A stretch of 31,692 bases of DNA from an uncultured Bacteroides sp. (GTDB taxonomy: Bacteria > Bacteroidota > Bacteroidia > Bacteroidales > Bacteroidaceae), in NCBI GenBank assembly GCA_900766195.1, contig CAAFUN010000052.1, forward strand, positions 1-31,692, written 5' to 3'. A program made the position numbers and the translations under genes. Position 1 is the first letter of the stretch; the number at the start of each line of letters is the position of its first letter. The notes beneath the pieces were generated by a model. That model saw nothing but the letters and a program-made list of their open reading frames with translations. It had not been told where the DNA came from and did no database searches. This document shows positions 24,252 through 31,692 of this stretch, in pieces.

Positions 24252-26234
24252 ATGAAACTACACAAAGCTTTATTCGGTGCATTGCTTGTAATGGCAAACC
24301 TATCAACACAGGCTCAAGAGGTGCATAACATGGTTGTACAAACAAACAAAGTAGGTGCCGAGATACAACCTACAATGTACGGACTTTTTTTTGAGGACAT
24401 TAATTATGCCGCAGATGGAGGTCTTTATGCCGAATTAATAAAAAATCGTTCTTTTGAGTTCCCCCAACGTTTGATGGGGTGGAGTACGTTTGGCAATGTA
24501 AAAGTGATGGAGGACGGGCCTTTTGAACGTAATCCGCATTATGTCCGTTTGGGAGATTCGGGTCATCCACATAAGCATACAGGTATTGAGAATGAGGGCT
24601 TCTTCGGTATTGGAGTTAAAGAAGGAGCGGAATATCGTTTCTCTGTCTGGGCACGAGGTGAAAATCAGAAGCTTTCCGTAGAATTGATAAAGAACAATAC
24701 GATGGAAGAAAGTCAAGTCTTTGCGTCGCAGACCTTGCTTGTCAACTCAAAAGACTGGAAGCAATATGAACTGCTATTGAAGTCTCCGCGTACTGAGGCC
24801 AAAGCTCATTTGCGTATTTTCCTTGAGACTAAAGGCGACGTTGATCTTGAGCATGTATCACTCTTCCCCGTTGATACTTGGAAAGGACATAAAAACGGTT
24901 TACGCAAAGATTTGGCTCAAGCCTTATATGACCTTCATCCAGGAGTGTTTCGTTTTCCCGGTGGATGTATTGTGGAAGGCACCGATCTAGATACCCGCTA
25001 TGATTGGAAGAAGACGGTCGGTCCCGTTGAGAATCGTCCTCTGAATGAGAATCGCTGGGAGTATACGTTTAAGAATCGCTTTTTCCCCGATTATTTTCAA
25101 AGCTACGGGTTGGGCTTTTATGAATATTTTCTCCTGTCCGAAGAGATAGGAGCTGAACCTCTTCCTGTATTAAGTTGCGGATTGGCATGCCAGTTTCAAA
25201 ACAATACTCCTGATGCCCATGTAAAGGTGTGCGATCTGGGTGGCTACATACAGGATGCATTGGATTTAATAGAATTTGCCAATGGTGATGCTACTTCCAA
25301 ATGGGGAAAAGTACGCGCAAGTATGGGTCATCCCGCTCCTTTTCATCTGAAATTTATTGCCATAGGCAATGAGCAATGGGGGCCGGAATATCCTGAGCAT
25401 CTGAAACCTTTTGTCGAGGCTATTCGTAAGGCTTATCCTGATATAAAGATCATAGGTAGTTCGGGTCCCGATTCTGAAGGAAAGCAATTTGAATACTTAT
25501 GGCCAGAGATGAGAAAGCTGAAAGCGGACTTGGTCGATGAACATTTTTATCGTCCTGAGAGTTGGTTCTTGTCACAAGGAAATAGGTATGATAATTATGA
25601 TCGCAAAGGGCCGAAGGTCTTTGCCGGCGAATATGCTTGCCATGGTAGAGGAAAGAAATTCAATCATTTCAATGCCTCTTTGTTTGAGGCCGCTTTTATG
25701 ACCGGACTGGAACGTAATGCTGATGTTGTGCAGATGGCCACTTATGCTCCACTCTTTGCACATGTGGAAGGCTGGCAATGGCGTCCGGATTTGATCTGGT
25801 TTGATAACTTACGGTCGGTAAGGAGTTGCAGCTATTACGTACAACAATTGTATGCCACTTATAAAGGAACCAATGTGCTGCCTTTGACTATGGACAAAAA
25901 AGCTGTAAGTGGGCAAGAGGGACAGCAAGGACTTTTTGCCAGTGCGGTGTGGGATAAACACCAGAAGATGTACGTTGTGAAAATAGCGAACACTTCGGAA
26001 CAGAAGCAGTCCATTACCGTGGCTTTCGCCGGACTGAAAAAAACGGATGCGCTGACTCAGGGAGAGTCCATCACTTACCATTCCGATGAGTTGGATAAAG
26101 ACAATACGCTCGATAATCCTCAGGCTATCATCCCCCAAAAGAATCCTATCGCAATTGAGAATAATATCCTAAAAGTGGAGCTAGCACCGAAGACATTTGC
26201 CGTTTATACATTCATTAAGGATAGCAAGAAATAG
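24252..26234 (+). CDS. Secreted alpha-L-arabinofuranosidase, GH51
   Basis: 660 residues from the Met at 24252, which gives a proper signal peptide (MKLHKALFGALLVMANLSTQ, cleavage near AQ|E); the frame is open 10 codons earlier. An N-terminal segment of beta character (about residues 70-205: WSTFGNVKVMEDGPF to LRIFLETKGDVDLEHVSLFP) looks like a CBM4/9-type domain inserted after the first strand. The catalytic barrel has FRFPGGCIVEG, the acid/base in IGNEQWGPE (Glu374) and the nucleophile in VFAGEYACHG (Glu460). The C-terminal beta domain carries KMYVVKIANTSEQKQSITV. The enzyme removes arabinofuranosyl side chains from arabinan or arabinoxylan in the periplasm or at the surface. No susC/susD pair adjoins it. 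Confidence 0.94.
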   Translation: MKLHKALFGALLVMANLSTQAQEVHNMVVQTNKVGAEIQPTMYGLFFEDINYAADGGLYAELIKNRSFEFPQRLMGWSTFGNVKVMEDGPFERNPHYVRLGDSGHPHKHTGIENEGFFGIGVKEGAEYRFSVWARGENQKLSVELIKNNTMEESQVFASQTLLVNSKDWKQYELLLKSPRTEAKAHLRIFLETKGDVDLEHVSLFPVDTWKGHKNGLRKDLAQALYDLHPGVFRFPGGCIVEGTDLDTRYDWKKTVGPVENRPLNENRWEYTFKNRFFPDYFQSYGLGFYEYFLLSEEIGAEPLPVLSCGLACQFQNNTPDAHVKVCDLGGYIQDALDLIEFANGDATSKWGKVRASMGHPAPFHLKFIAIGNEQWGPEYPEHLKPFVEAIRKAYPDIKIIGSSGPDSEGKQFEYLWPEMRKLKADLVDEHFYRPESWFLSQGNRYDNYDRKGPKVFAGEYACHGRGKKFNHFNASLFEAAFMTGLERNADVVQMATYAPLFAHVEGWQWRPDLIWFDNLRSVRSCSYYVQQLYATYKGTNVLPLTMDKKAVSGQEGQQGLFASAVWDKHQKMYVVKIANTSEQKQSITVAFAGLKKTDALTQGESITYHSDELDKDNTLDNPQAIIPQKNPIAIENNILKVELAPKTFAVYTFIKDSKK

Positions 26235-26291
26235 TTTTCTATAGGTCAGAAACATAATCTAGCTGATGAATCTGGAAATCGAACATTCTGC

Positions 26292-26337
26292 GTAAAACAG
26301 TGTCACTTAAGAGCAAAATAAGCTGGCACTGTTTTAC
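26292..26337. terminator. Stem-loop between GH51 and GLPGLI genes
   Basis: GTAAAACAGTG (26292-26302) pairs exactly with CACTGTTTTAC (26327-26337), with partial pairing continuing inside (CTTA/TAAG). It lies in the convergent gap, 58 bp after the GH51 stop, and probably ends transcription from one or both sides. The T-run is only moderate. Confidence 0.6.
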
Positions 26338-26408
26338 TTATACACCCTAGTAGTTGGCTATCATTAGTAGCTTATGCTTCAAGCTATAAAAGCGAAACAA
26401 TATAAATC

Positions 26409-27263
26409 TTATTCCAATTCTATAGGGTTATAAGGTAACGGTTTCTTTGCATTCGTTTGTTTCTCCCATTTTTGTGTTACCGGATTCAAGAAGAGAGTAG
26501 ATTCTCCTCTCAGTAGATTGTATGCGATGTAGTCTTTATGATATCTTTTATAAAGTTTATCAATCTCTTCACGCTTGGCTTCCTTATACTCTACATCATA
26601 TTTACGAATTTCCTCTTTCGCTTTTAACTGTTCCAATCCTATGCACTCGAAAACATAATGATTACGAGAATCCGAAGCTTTAAGTATAAGTCCCGGCAAT
26701 CCTCCTAATTTCCATGGCCCATTGTTAACAGGAATATCCGTCGTAAACCAGACCTCATAAGTTCTCCCTCTAAAATATCCGATAGCCTTCTGACAAGAGT
26801 AAGACAGGACTTTACAATATTCATTCTCTATTTTCCAGTCAATAGCAGGGATCGCCTCTTTATAAATATAATTACCACCGATACAAGAACCCAAATCAGT
26901 TACTTCCATTTCCGAGTCTTTCATGTTTTTGAATATTTCATAACCAAACGCTCCATCTTCACGGAATCCTGGTATCGCATCCGCTCCTTTTAGAATCAAT
27001 TTTGTAGAGTTTATATTGTACTCCAAATACTTTTGGCTATAATATTTTGAGACATTCTTTCCAAGTAACAAAACCTGAATATCTTCTTCTACATTTTTCT
27101 TTACCGTATCTTGCATAGACAATAAACGGTAGGTCACCTTGATATCAGCCAAATCCAATACCTTATATTTATCTACCATTGTTTCAAACCCGGGCTTAGT
27201 CTGGGCTTTTATGTTAGCCAGTAAGAAAATAATACCGATAAATAAGAATAATAATTTCTTCAT
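26409..27263 (-). CDS. GLPGLI family protein, copy 2 (secreted)
   Basis: 284 residues from the Met at 27263 (MKKLLFLFIG), chosen over a Met 12 codons earlier because it starts a normal signal peptide ending IKAQ. The family signature is in NNGPWKLGGLPGLILKASDS. Other conserved blocks are SYSCQKA, YFRGRTYEVWFTTDIPV and YVFECIGLEQL; the C-terminus PYNPIELE is shared with the neighbouring copy. GLPGLI proteins are common in Bacteroidetes, often in several copies; function is not established. The two Cys (SYSC and FEC) are conserved between the copies. It lies 166 bp after copy 1, and a short hairpin occupies that gap. Confidence 0.85.
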   Translation of the reverse strand: MKKLLFLFIGIIFLLANIKAQTKPGFETMVDKYKVLDLADIKVTYRLLSMQDTVKKNVEEDIQVLLLGKNVSKYYSQKYLEYNINSTKLILKGADAIPGFREDGAFGYEIFKNMKDSEMEVTDLGSCIGGNYIYKEAIPAIDWKIENEYCKVLSYSCQKAIGYFRGRTYEVWFTTDIPVNNGPWKLGGLPGLILKASDSRNHYVFECIGLEQLKAKEEIRKYDVEYKEAKREEIDKLYKRYHKDYIAYNLLRGESTLFLNPVTQKWEKQTNAKKPLPYNPIELE

Positions 27264-27292
27264 AATATTTAAATTTAAAATAAATACAATAT

Positions 27293-27309
27293 TTTCCATG
27301 ATATGGAAA
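27293..27309. other. Short stem-loop between the GLPGLI genes
   Basis: TTTCCAT (27293-27299) pairs with ATGGAAA (27303-27309) around GAT. It sits 30 bp before the start of GLPGLI copy 2, in its leader. It could be an mRNA-processing or attenuation hairpin; no promoter is apparent in the gap. Confidence 0.35.
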
Positions 27310-27429
27310 TACTTTTCAAGTTTATCTGCTAGTACACTTAATTACGAGTTTTTATAGATTTCGTTTTTTTGGTCAGCATAGATCACGATATATAGCTTTC
27401 CTCTGATTTTCTGTATACTTTATCATCTT

Positions 27430-28275
27430 TTACTCTTTTTCTATTGGATTGTATGGGTGTTTTCTTGTAGAATTTTTCATCTCCTTAGCTTCTCCTTTAG
27501 TATTGACTTCAAAGGTTTTTCCTCCTTGCATTGTTCTAAATCCTGCAAAATCATTGTGCAATCTGCGGTATAATTTACCACATTCCTTACGAGTTGATTT
27601 TATATAAGGCAGATTGTAATACTTTATAGGTTCTTTCTTATTTAGATGTTCTATGCCGATACATTCAAATTTAAAATAGTTTAGAGAATCGGATACTTTA
27701 AGGATGAGACCCGGTAATCCTCCAAATTTCCATGGTCCATTATTAATCGGAATTTCTGTTGCAAACCATGCCTCATAAGTTCGGCCTCTAAACGTTGTCG
27801 TTGCTTTCTGGCATGAATAAGATAGGATCATGGTTCTTTCATTTGTTATATTCCAATTCATATTATGTTGGTCATCAAAATATAAATAGTTTCCTCCTAT
27901 TAAAGTAGCCATATCTGTGACTGTTATTTTACCAGCAGGATAATTTTTGAATATTTCATAACCATTGGTTCCATCTTTTGCCTTTGGAACTGCATCCGCT
28001 CCTTTTTTTATCAGACTTTTTACGTATTCATTATAGTCGGAATAACTCTGGCTATAATATTTTGATACTTTTTTCCCAATTAAAAGTACTTGTATATCAT
28101 TACTCTTCTGTTGGGCTTTTAGTGTATCCTTAACAAAAGTAAGGCTATAAGTAACTTTTATATAAGCGGAGTCCAACCCCTGATATTTGTCCATAGATAT
28201 AGCTTTAGGTTCCCAATATTGGGCAAAAAGACAGTTGGATGCTAATAGAAGAGTAGCTAAAATGTAATTTCTCAT
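27430..28275 (-). CDS. GLPGLI family protein, copy 1 (secreted)
   Basis: 281 residues with signal peptide (MRNYILATLLLASNCLFAQ). The signature lies in NNGPWKFGGLPGLILKVSDS, with SYSCQKATTTFRGRTYEAWF before it and FKFECIGIEHL after it. It shares motif order, spacing and the C-terminal YNPIE-E ending with copy 2, so the two arose by tandem duplication and have since diverged. It starts 3 bp after the stop of the receptor gene, indicating one operon and possible coupling. The role is unknown; the pairing suggests a periplasmic partner of the outer-membrane receptor. Confidence 0.87.
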   Translation of the reverse strand: MRNYILATLLLASNCLFAQYWEPKAISMDKYQGLDSAYIKVTYSLTFVKDTLKAQQKSNDIQVLLIGKKVSKYYSQSYSDYNEYVKSLIKKGADAVPKAKDGTNGYEIFKNYPAGKITVTDMATLIGGNYLYFDDQHNMNWNITNERTMILSYSCQKATTTFRGRTYEAWFATEIPINNGPWKFGGLPGLILKVSDSLNYFKFECIGIEHLNKKEPIKYYNLPYIKSTRKECGKLYRRLHNDFAGFRTMQGGKTFEVNTKGEAKEMKNSTRKHPYNPIEKE

Positions 28276-28278
28276 AAT

Positions 28279-30935
28279 TCACTTCAATTTAAAACTTACT
28301 TTTAACATAATATTACCCGGGCGTATCTGATATATCTGCTGATAAGTATTCAAGTCACCGTAATAAGCAGAGACGTATTGATTCGTATCAAAAATATTAT
28401 TCCAAGTCAGCTTGAGATTTATCTTCTTCCAGGTGTAATTTAACCCCAAATCGAGAAAAGACAATTGCTTATCTCCCATAGACGTATTATTATAGTAATA
28501 TTCGTAATTGAGATTTACCGCAATATCTTTGGGCAAATTAAGATTCAGAGAAGTCTGGTTGGCAAACGACTTTATTATTGGAGCCTTTTCTGCATCCATT
28601 TTACTACCGAATCTTCCCCATATTCCTTTAGTTGAAAAGGATAGAAATGATGCAGGTCGCCCACTCAATATACCGGTAATATTCAATCCACTGGTTTTAT
28701 AGTCCACTAGTTTGTTTTGCCGCAACACCTCCGATGAGTTAATTCCATAATTCGCTTCTAGCGTGATAAGCGTATTCTTCCAGTCAAAACCTTTACTGAT
28801 ATTTCCACCCACACCCACACTTTGTTGCGAGTTGGTTTGCTCTATGGAGGAAGTTGTGGAAAGTATGCCTTTAAAGTCCTGTCCATACATCATGTTACTT
28901 TTGGAATAATTATAATTTATACTTCCTCTGGCAAAGAGCATGTTGCCCAAATCTTTATATGATAAGCTTATTGCTCCACCATTTCCTTTCTGCTCAGCCA
29001 GACTGCTGTCATAATGGCTTAAATTGCGGTAGTTCTGAAGAATATATCCGGTGTACATTGATTGTAGGCTACCTGTAGTATGATAGAAACCGTAGTTTGC
29101 ATCGAGATTGATAGCATTGGAAGGTCATACGATAGCATGGCGAAAGGCTGGAAAAAGATCCGTTGAATATTGTCTTTATCTACTTTAATTCTGTTATTAA
29201 GATGGATGCCCTGATAATACACCGGAAGATTGACTTCTAATCTCAGGTTTCTTAATGCACTATATTTCAATCCTACTCCTATGCCGGCGGTATATTTTAG
29301 CCAGTCCATATCATTCCTCATACTGTCAGCGCGATTAATAATAATTGCTCCACTTCGATCAGTCTGAGTATAGATTTTGGAATGTAAGTTACGTACTTCC
29401 AAATTCGCTTCGGCAGTGGGACTGATACGTATGCGTCCAAGCATGAAAGGTGATAGGAGCGTCATCTTATTATTCAGATAGAAACTATTGAATCGAGCTT
29501 GTTGCCGTAACATCGTATATGGATTCCCCTCATTAAAGATGTCCGGATATTGACCGGGATAGATGGATAGCGTTTGAGGCGTTGATCTGAATCCGGTATT
29601 AGATGTTAATTCAATCCCCTTCTCATTCTCTGTCTTTTTCACCCATTGAAATGAGTTATTGATTCGAAAAGTAGGTTTCTTCAATCGTTGCGTGATGGCA
29701 TCTTTGGAGAAGATAGTTCCTAAACTACTATTCCACACTCCTTCAGCATTCAGGTAATTATTTAAGTAATTGTTATTATTGTTTCTGTTGTATCGGAGTT
29801 CTGTCTCTAATCTGTCTGTGTTTTTTGAAGAAGCCATATCTTCATCAATGACCAGCACGTCTTGCCCAGGTAAATAATATGATGTACGGGCATTACTTTC
29901 CCGGTTTTCATGATCGTTGAGATAAAGCAAATTGAAGTTTAGCTCGTTATCTTCCTTCGTTTTTATTACATTGTTGATCGTCACTGCATTAGAGTTGTTG
30001 AACAGGTATCTTTTTTGATCAATAGAAGGAGGTGAGGGAATAGTTACAGCCAGTATATTTTCATTTTCAAAACCATTTCTTGCAGTAAAGGAACGCAGTT
30101 CTCTCGATAAATCCAGCCCCGAATTGTTACTTTTATAACTGATTATGCTTTGATACTTTTTAGCAAAGTACATTCCTGTCAGTTCATTTTCCCAAAGTAA
30201 AGGAGAAGCTCCTACACCCAACTGAGCCATAATACTCAATATACCTTTAGCACTGTCTTTTAACTTCAGATTAATGGCAGCATCATTAGAAAGACGAATT
30301 TTCTCCAATGCTTTAATAGGCTGATGATTCTCCAATACCTGCACAGTAGATACATCCTTTGCAGAGATATTGTTTGTTGCAATGCCATATCGTCCTTGTA
30401 ACAAATCCATATTCTCAATATAGAATTTATTGATAGGCTTTCCCCTATATTGAATCTCACCACCCTCTTGCACAGTAATACCCGGCATCTTTTTCAATAC
30501 ATCGCCTATCACGACATCATTCTTATCGCTGAATGAAGACACCAAATAATTGATGGTATCTTTAGCTCCCCATATCCTTTTCGATTGTACAACAACCTCC
30601 TTAAGCTTAATAGCTTCTTCAGCAGTGCGGAAGTTTACCGTTTGGCTCCGGTTTTCAATCTCCTGATCTTTTCTGATTATACCTATACCGGAGATAGATA
30701 TTAATAGCCGTTTGGAAGTTCCTTTATAAATCAGCTGGTATTTGCCACCGTCGTTACTATAGCAGTAGCTTGAGATTGTGCTGTCCGGAAGTTGACGTAG
30801 CACTACCGATACATACGATATACCTTGTCCTTTTTCATCTGCAACAACTCCTTGGATTAAGGATTGCGCACTACTTGCTATTGAATATAACATTACAGCA
30901 ATCAGCAAGAATAGAAATGTTATGCTTTTCTTCAT
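28279..30935 (-). pseudogene. TonB-dependent receptor-like outer-membrane protein, frameshifted
   Basis: The signal peptide (MKKSITFLFLLIAVMLYSIA, then SSAQ) is followed by a carboxypeptidase-regulatory-like domain (IQGVVADEKGQGISYVSVVL, about residues 25-95). Next come a plug-like domain (IGDVLKKMPGITVQEGGEIQ to IKLKDSAKG, about 140-230) and a long beta-barrel. Near 29120 (window coordinates) the barrel frame ends in unrelated residues. The next frame carries on the barrel sequence (NAINLDANYGFYHTTGSLQS) to a typical C-terminus ending MLKVSFKLK. The span is one base short of 886 codons, and one added T in GACCTTCC (minus strand) would restore it. It is therefore a one-base deletion or a sequencing error. 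It heads an operon with two GLPGLI genes. No TonB box is evident. Confidence 0.85.
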
Positions 30936-31301
30936 ATTTTAGATGCTACAATCAAGTATATCTGAAGCTCTTAAGATGCCAAAGGTTTGATTCTTTTAGT
31001 GTTGCTTTTATTATGACTAAATAAATGGCTTCATTTTAATTTTAAACAATGATTTAGATTTGCAATTTAAGTATTCTTTTACAAGAATAGGTATCTTATT
31101 GTGCCAATTTTGTATAGGGTAAAATAATGTACAATTATATAGGATGAAACATAATAAAAGCTTTACTTTCTACGTTGGTGTTGGTAATATAGAGCACAAC
31201 TTTTGTGATATTTTGTTTGTCTGCCAAGGAGTCACACTTTGGACAATGCCTTTCGCTATCCGGACAGAAGCCTTTGTGATGCTTGGAACAATCTTTTTTG
31301 T
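30936..31301. other. Intergenic region upstream of the receptor gene
   Basis: AT-rich, no credible gene. It should contain the promoter of the receptor operon. Only near-matches to the Bacteroides -7 box are seen on the minus strand (for example TATTCTTG at 31082-31089), so no promoter is called. From about 31222 the sequence begins to resemble diverged copies of the 22-bp units that follow; one reasonable unit starts at 31280. Confidence 0.5.
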
Positions 31302-31433
31302 TGCCTAAAGCATAGCTTCCGGCTGCCTAGGGTAAACTGCTCGGATGCCCTAAGCAAATTCTTGCTTTGCCCTGGGCAAATGATCTTTTTGCCTAGGTCA
31401 AATACAGGTTTTGCACGGGGCAAGGAAAGAACA
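31302..31433. repeat. Array of six palindromic units at exact 22-bp spacing
   Basis: Units start with TGCC (last one TGCA) at 31302, 31324, 31346, 31368, 31390 and 31412. The core consensus is TGCCTAGGGCAAA; the best unit contains the palindrome TTTGCCC-T-GGGCAAA (31366-31380) and the next contains TTTGCCTAGGTCAAA. The part between cores is variable and T-rich. A weaker unit at 31280 keeps the phase. The spacing equals about two helical turns. The period is not a multiple of three, which argues against coding. Confidence 0.75.
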
Positions 31434-31692
31434 GGCTGCATCTGCCCAAGAGGAGGGAATGGGGGTGGTTGGGCTGAGGCGAGCAGGCACTTTACAGCGA
31501 AGCTTCCCGCTTTTTGCGAACAGAGAAGAGCGAGGATTGCCTTTTTCTCATCATAGAATTCAGCGGCGGTGGTGGATTTTTCTTTATTTTCTTTATTTAT
31601 TGTTGTTGTTATTATAATATTATAATAAGAGAGAGAAGCTTGTTTTTCTTTTAAACCGTTGTTTAATAGCACTTTATGTGTAAATTTAGCAG
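31434..31692. other. Non-coding tail: GC-rich patch, pyrimidine-rich tract, contig end
   Basis: Bases 31434-31545 are clearly richer in G and C than the rest of the window and include G-runs (GGGAATGGGGGTGGTTGGG). Then comes a T-rich tract and an AT-only palindrome. Open frames of 68-138 codons cross this region on both strands, but they have low complexity, no signal or domain features, and run through the repeat array, so no gene is called. Confidence 0.5.
31609..31628. repeat. Perfect 20-bp AT-only palindrome
   Basis: TTATTATAATATTATAATAA is its own reverse complement. It follows a pyrimidine-rich strand (31577-31610) and precedes a GAGAGAGAAG purine run, about 175 bp from the 22-bp array. 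Its base composition makes it easily melted DNA. Confidence 0.6.

Noticed and set aside
28279..29058. Separate gene of 259 codons for an outer-membrane barrel
   Set aside because: It lacks a signal peptide and is the direct continuation of the upstream barrel in the next frame, so it is the 3' part of the frameshifted receptor.
29110..29130. Programmed -1 frameshift in the receptor gene
   Set aside because: No slippery heptamer or strong downstream structure is visible at the junction; a one-base deletion or error is simpler.
31302..31433. Possible CRISPR array
   Set aside because: Conserved cores are about 13 bp with about 9-bp linkers, far too short for repeats and spacers, and no cas genes are present.
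31452..31479. G-quadruplex candidate (GGG, GGGGG, GG, GGG)
   Set aside because: Only three runs of three or more G; at best a weak two-tier structure and not convincing.
31256..31672. Open frame of 138 codons on the minus strand across the 22-bp array
   Set aside because: No signal, domain or normal composition; it runs through a DNA-level repeat whose period is not a multiple of three. Frames of 68-105 codons on the other strand are no better.
31674..31685. DnaA-box-like sequence near the right end
   Set aside because: A single poor match to TTATCCACA; not enough to support an origin.

Overview
The window is AT-rich DNA from a Bacteroidales bacterium, most probably Bacteroides or a close relative. 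The evidence is the gene content (DUF2851, DUF4348, WbqC, tandem GLPGLI proteins, a large SusC/TonB-type receptor, a three-Y-type regulator), the near absence of Shine-Dalgarno sites in front of starts, and -7 boxes of the Bacteroides type TAnnTTTG. It looks like a whole assembled contig: the first 39 bases are an Illumina adapter joined directly to a truncated gene.

Layout. (1) 41-730: 3' end of a membrane-anchored LuxR-type regulator. (2) 719-4740, minus strand: dapB, lepB, a second signal-peptidase-like gene and wbqC, read as an operon. The second signal peptidase has lost both catalytic residues. (3) 4837-6867, plus strand: a DUF2851 protein and a secreted DUF4348 protein; an array of four 11-bp repeats precedes the second gene. 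(4) 7033-9318: four translationally coupled envelope genes, CsgG-like, small lipoprotein, DUF4810 and DUF799/GNA1162. (5) 9563-11418: an APH-fold sugar kinase and a CBM9-like secreted protein. (6) 11466-12323, minus strand: membrane-anchored DNA/RNA non-specific endonuclease. (7) 12445-19053, minus strand: a complete RND efflux operon (adaptor, pump, outer-membrane channel) ending in a divergent LpxA-like acyltransferase. (8) 19624-22330: Ig-like lipoprotein and an overlapping DUF3108 gene. (9) 22500-23996, minus strand: cysS. (10) 24252-26234: secreted GH51 alpha-L-arabinofuranosidase. (11) 26409-30935, minus strand: two tandem GLPGLI genes downstream of a TonB-receptor-type outer-membrane protein gene broken by a one-base frameshift. 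(12) 30936-31692: no credible gene, but an array of six palindromic units spaced exactly 22 bp, a GC-rich patch and an AT-only 20-bp palindrome.

Most of the window is core metabolism and cell-envelope biology: lysine/peptidoglycan precursor synthesis, protein secretion, lipoproteins and efflux. No phage, insertion sequence, CRISPR array, rRNA or tRNA was recognised. The points most worth following are the 22-bp palindromic array at the right end, the catalytically dead signal peptidase beside an intact one, the coupled CsgG/DUF4810/DUF799 cassette with its extra lipoprotein, the LpxA-like protein in the efflux operon, and the frameshifted receptor with its GLPGLI partners. All family names come from sequence recognition by eye; no database search was run.
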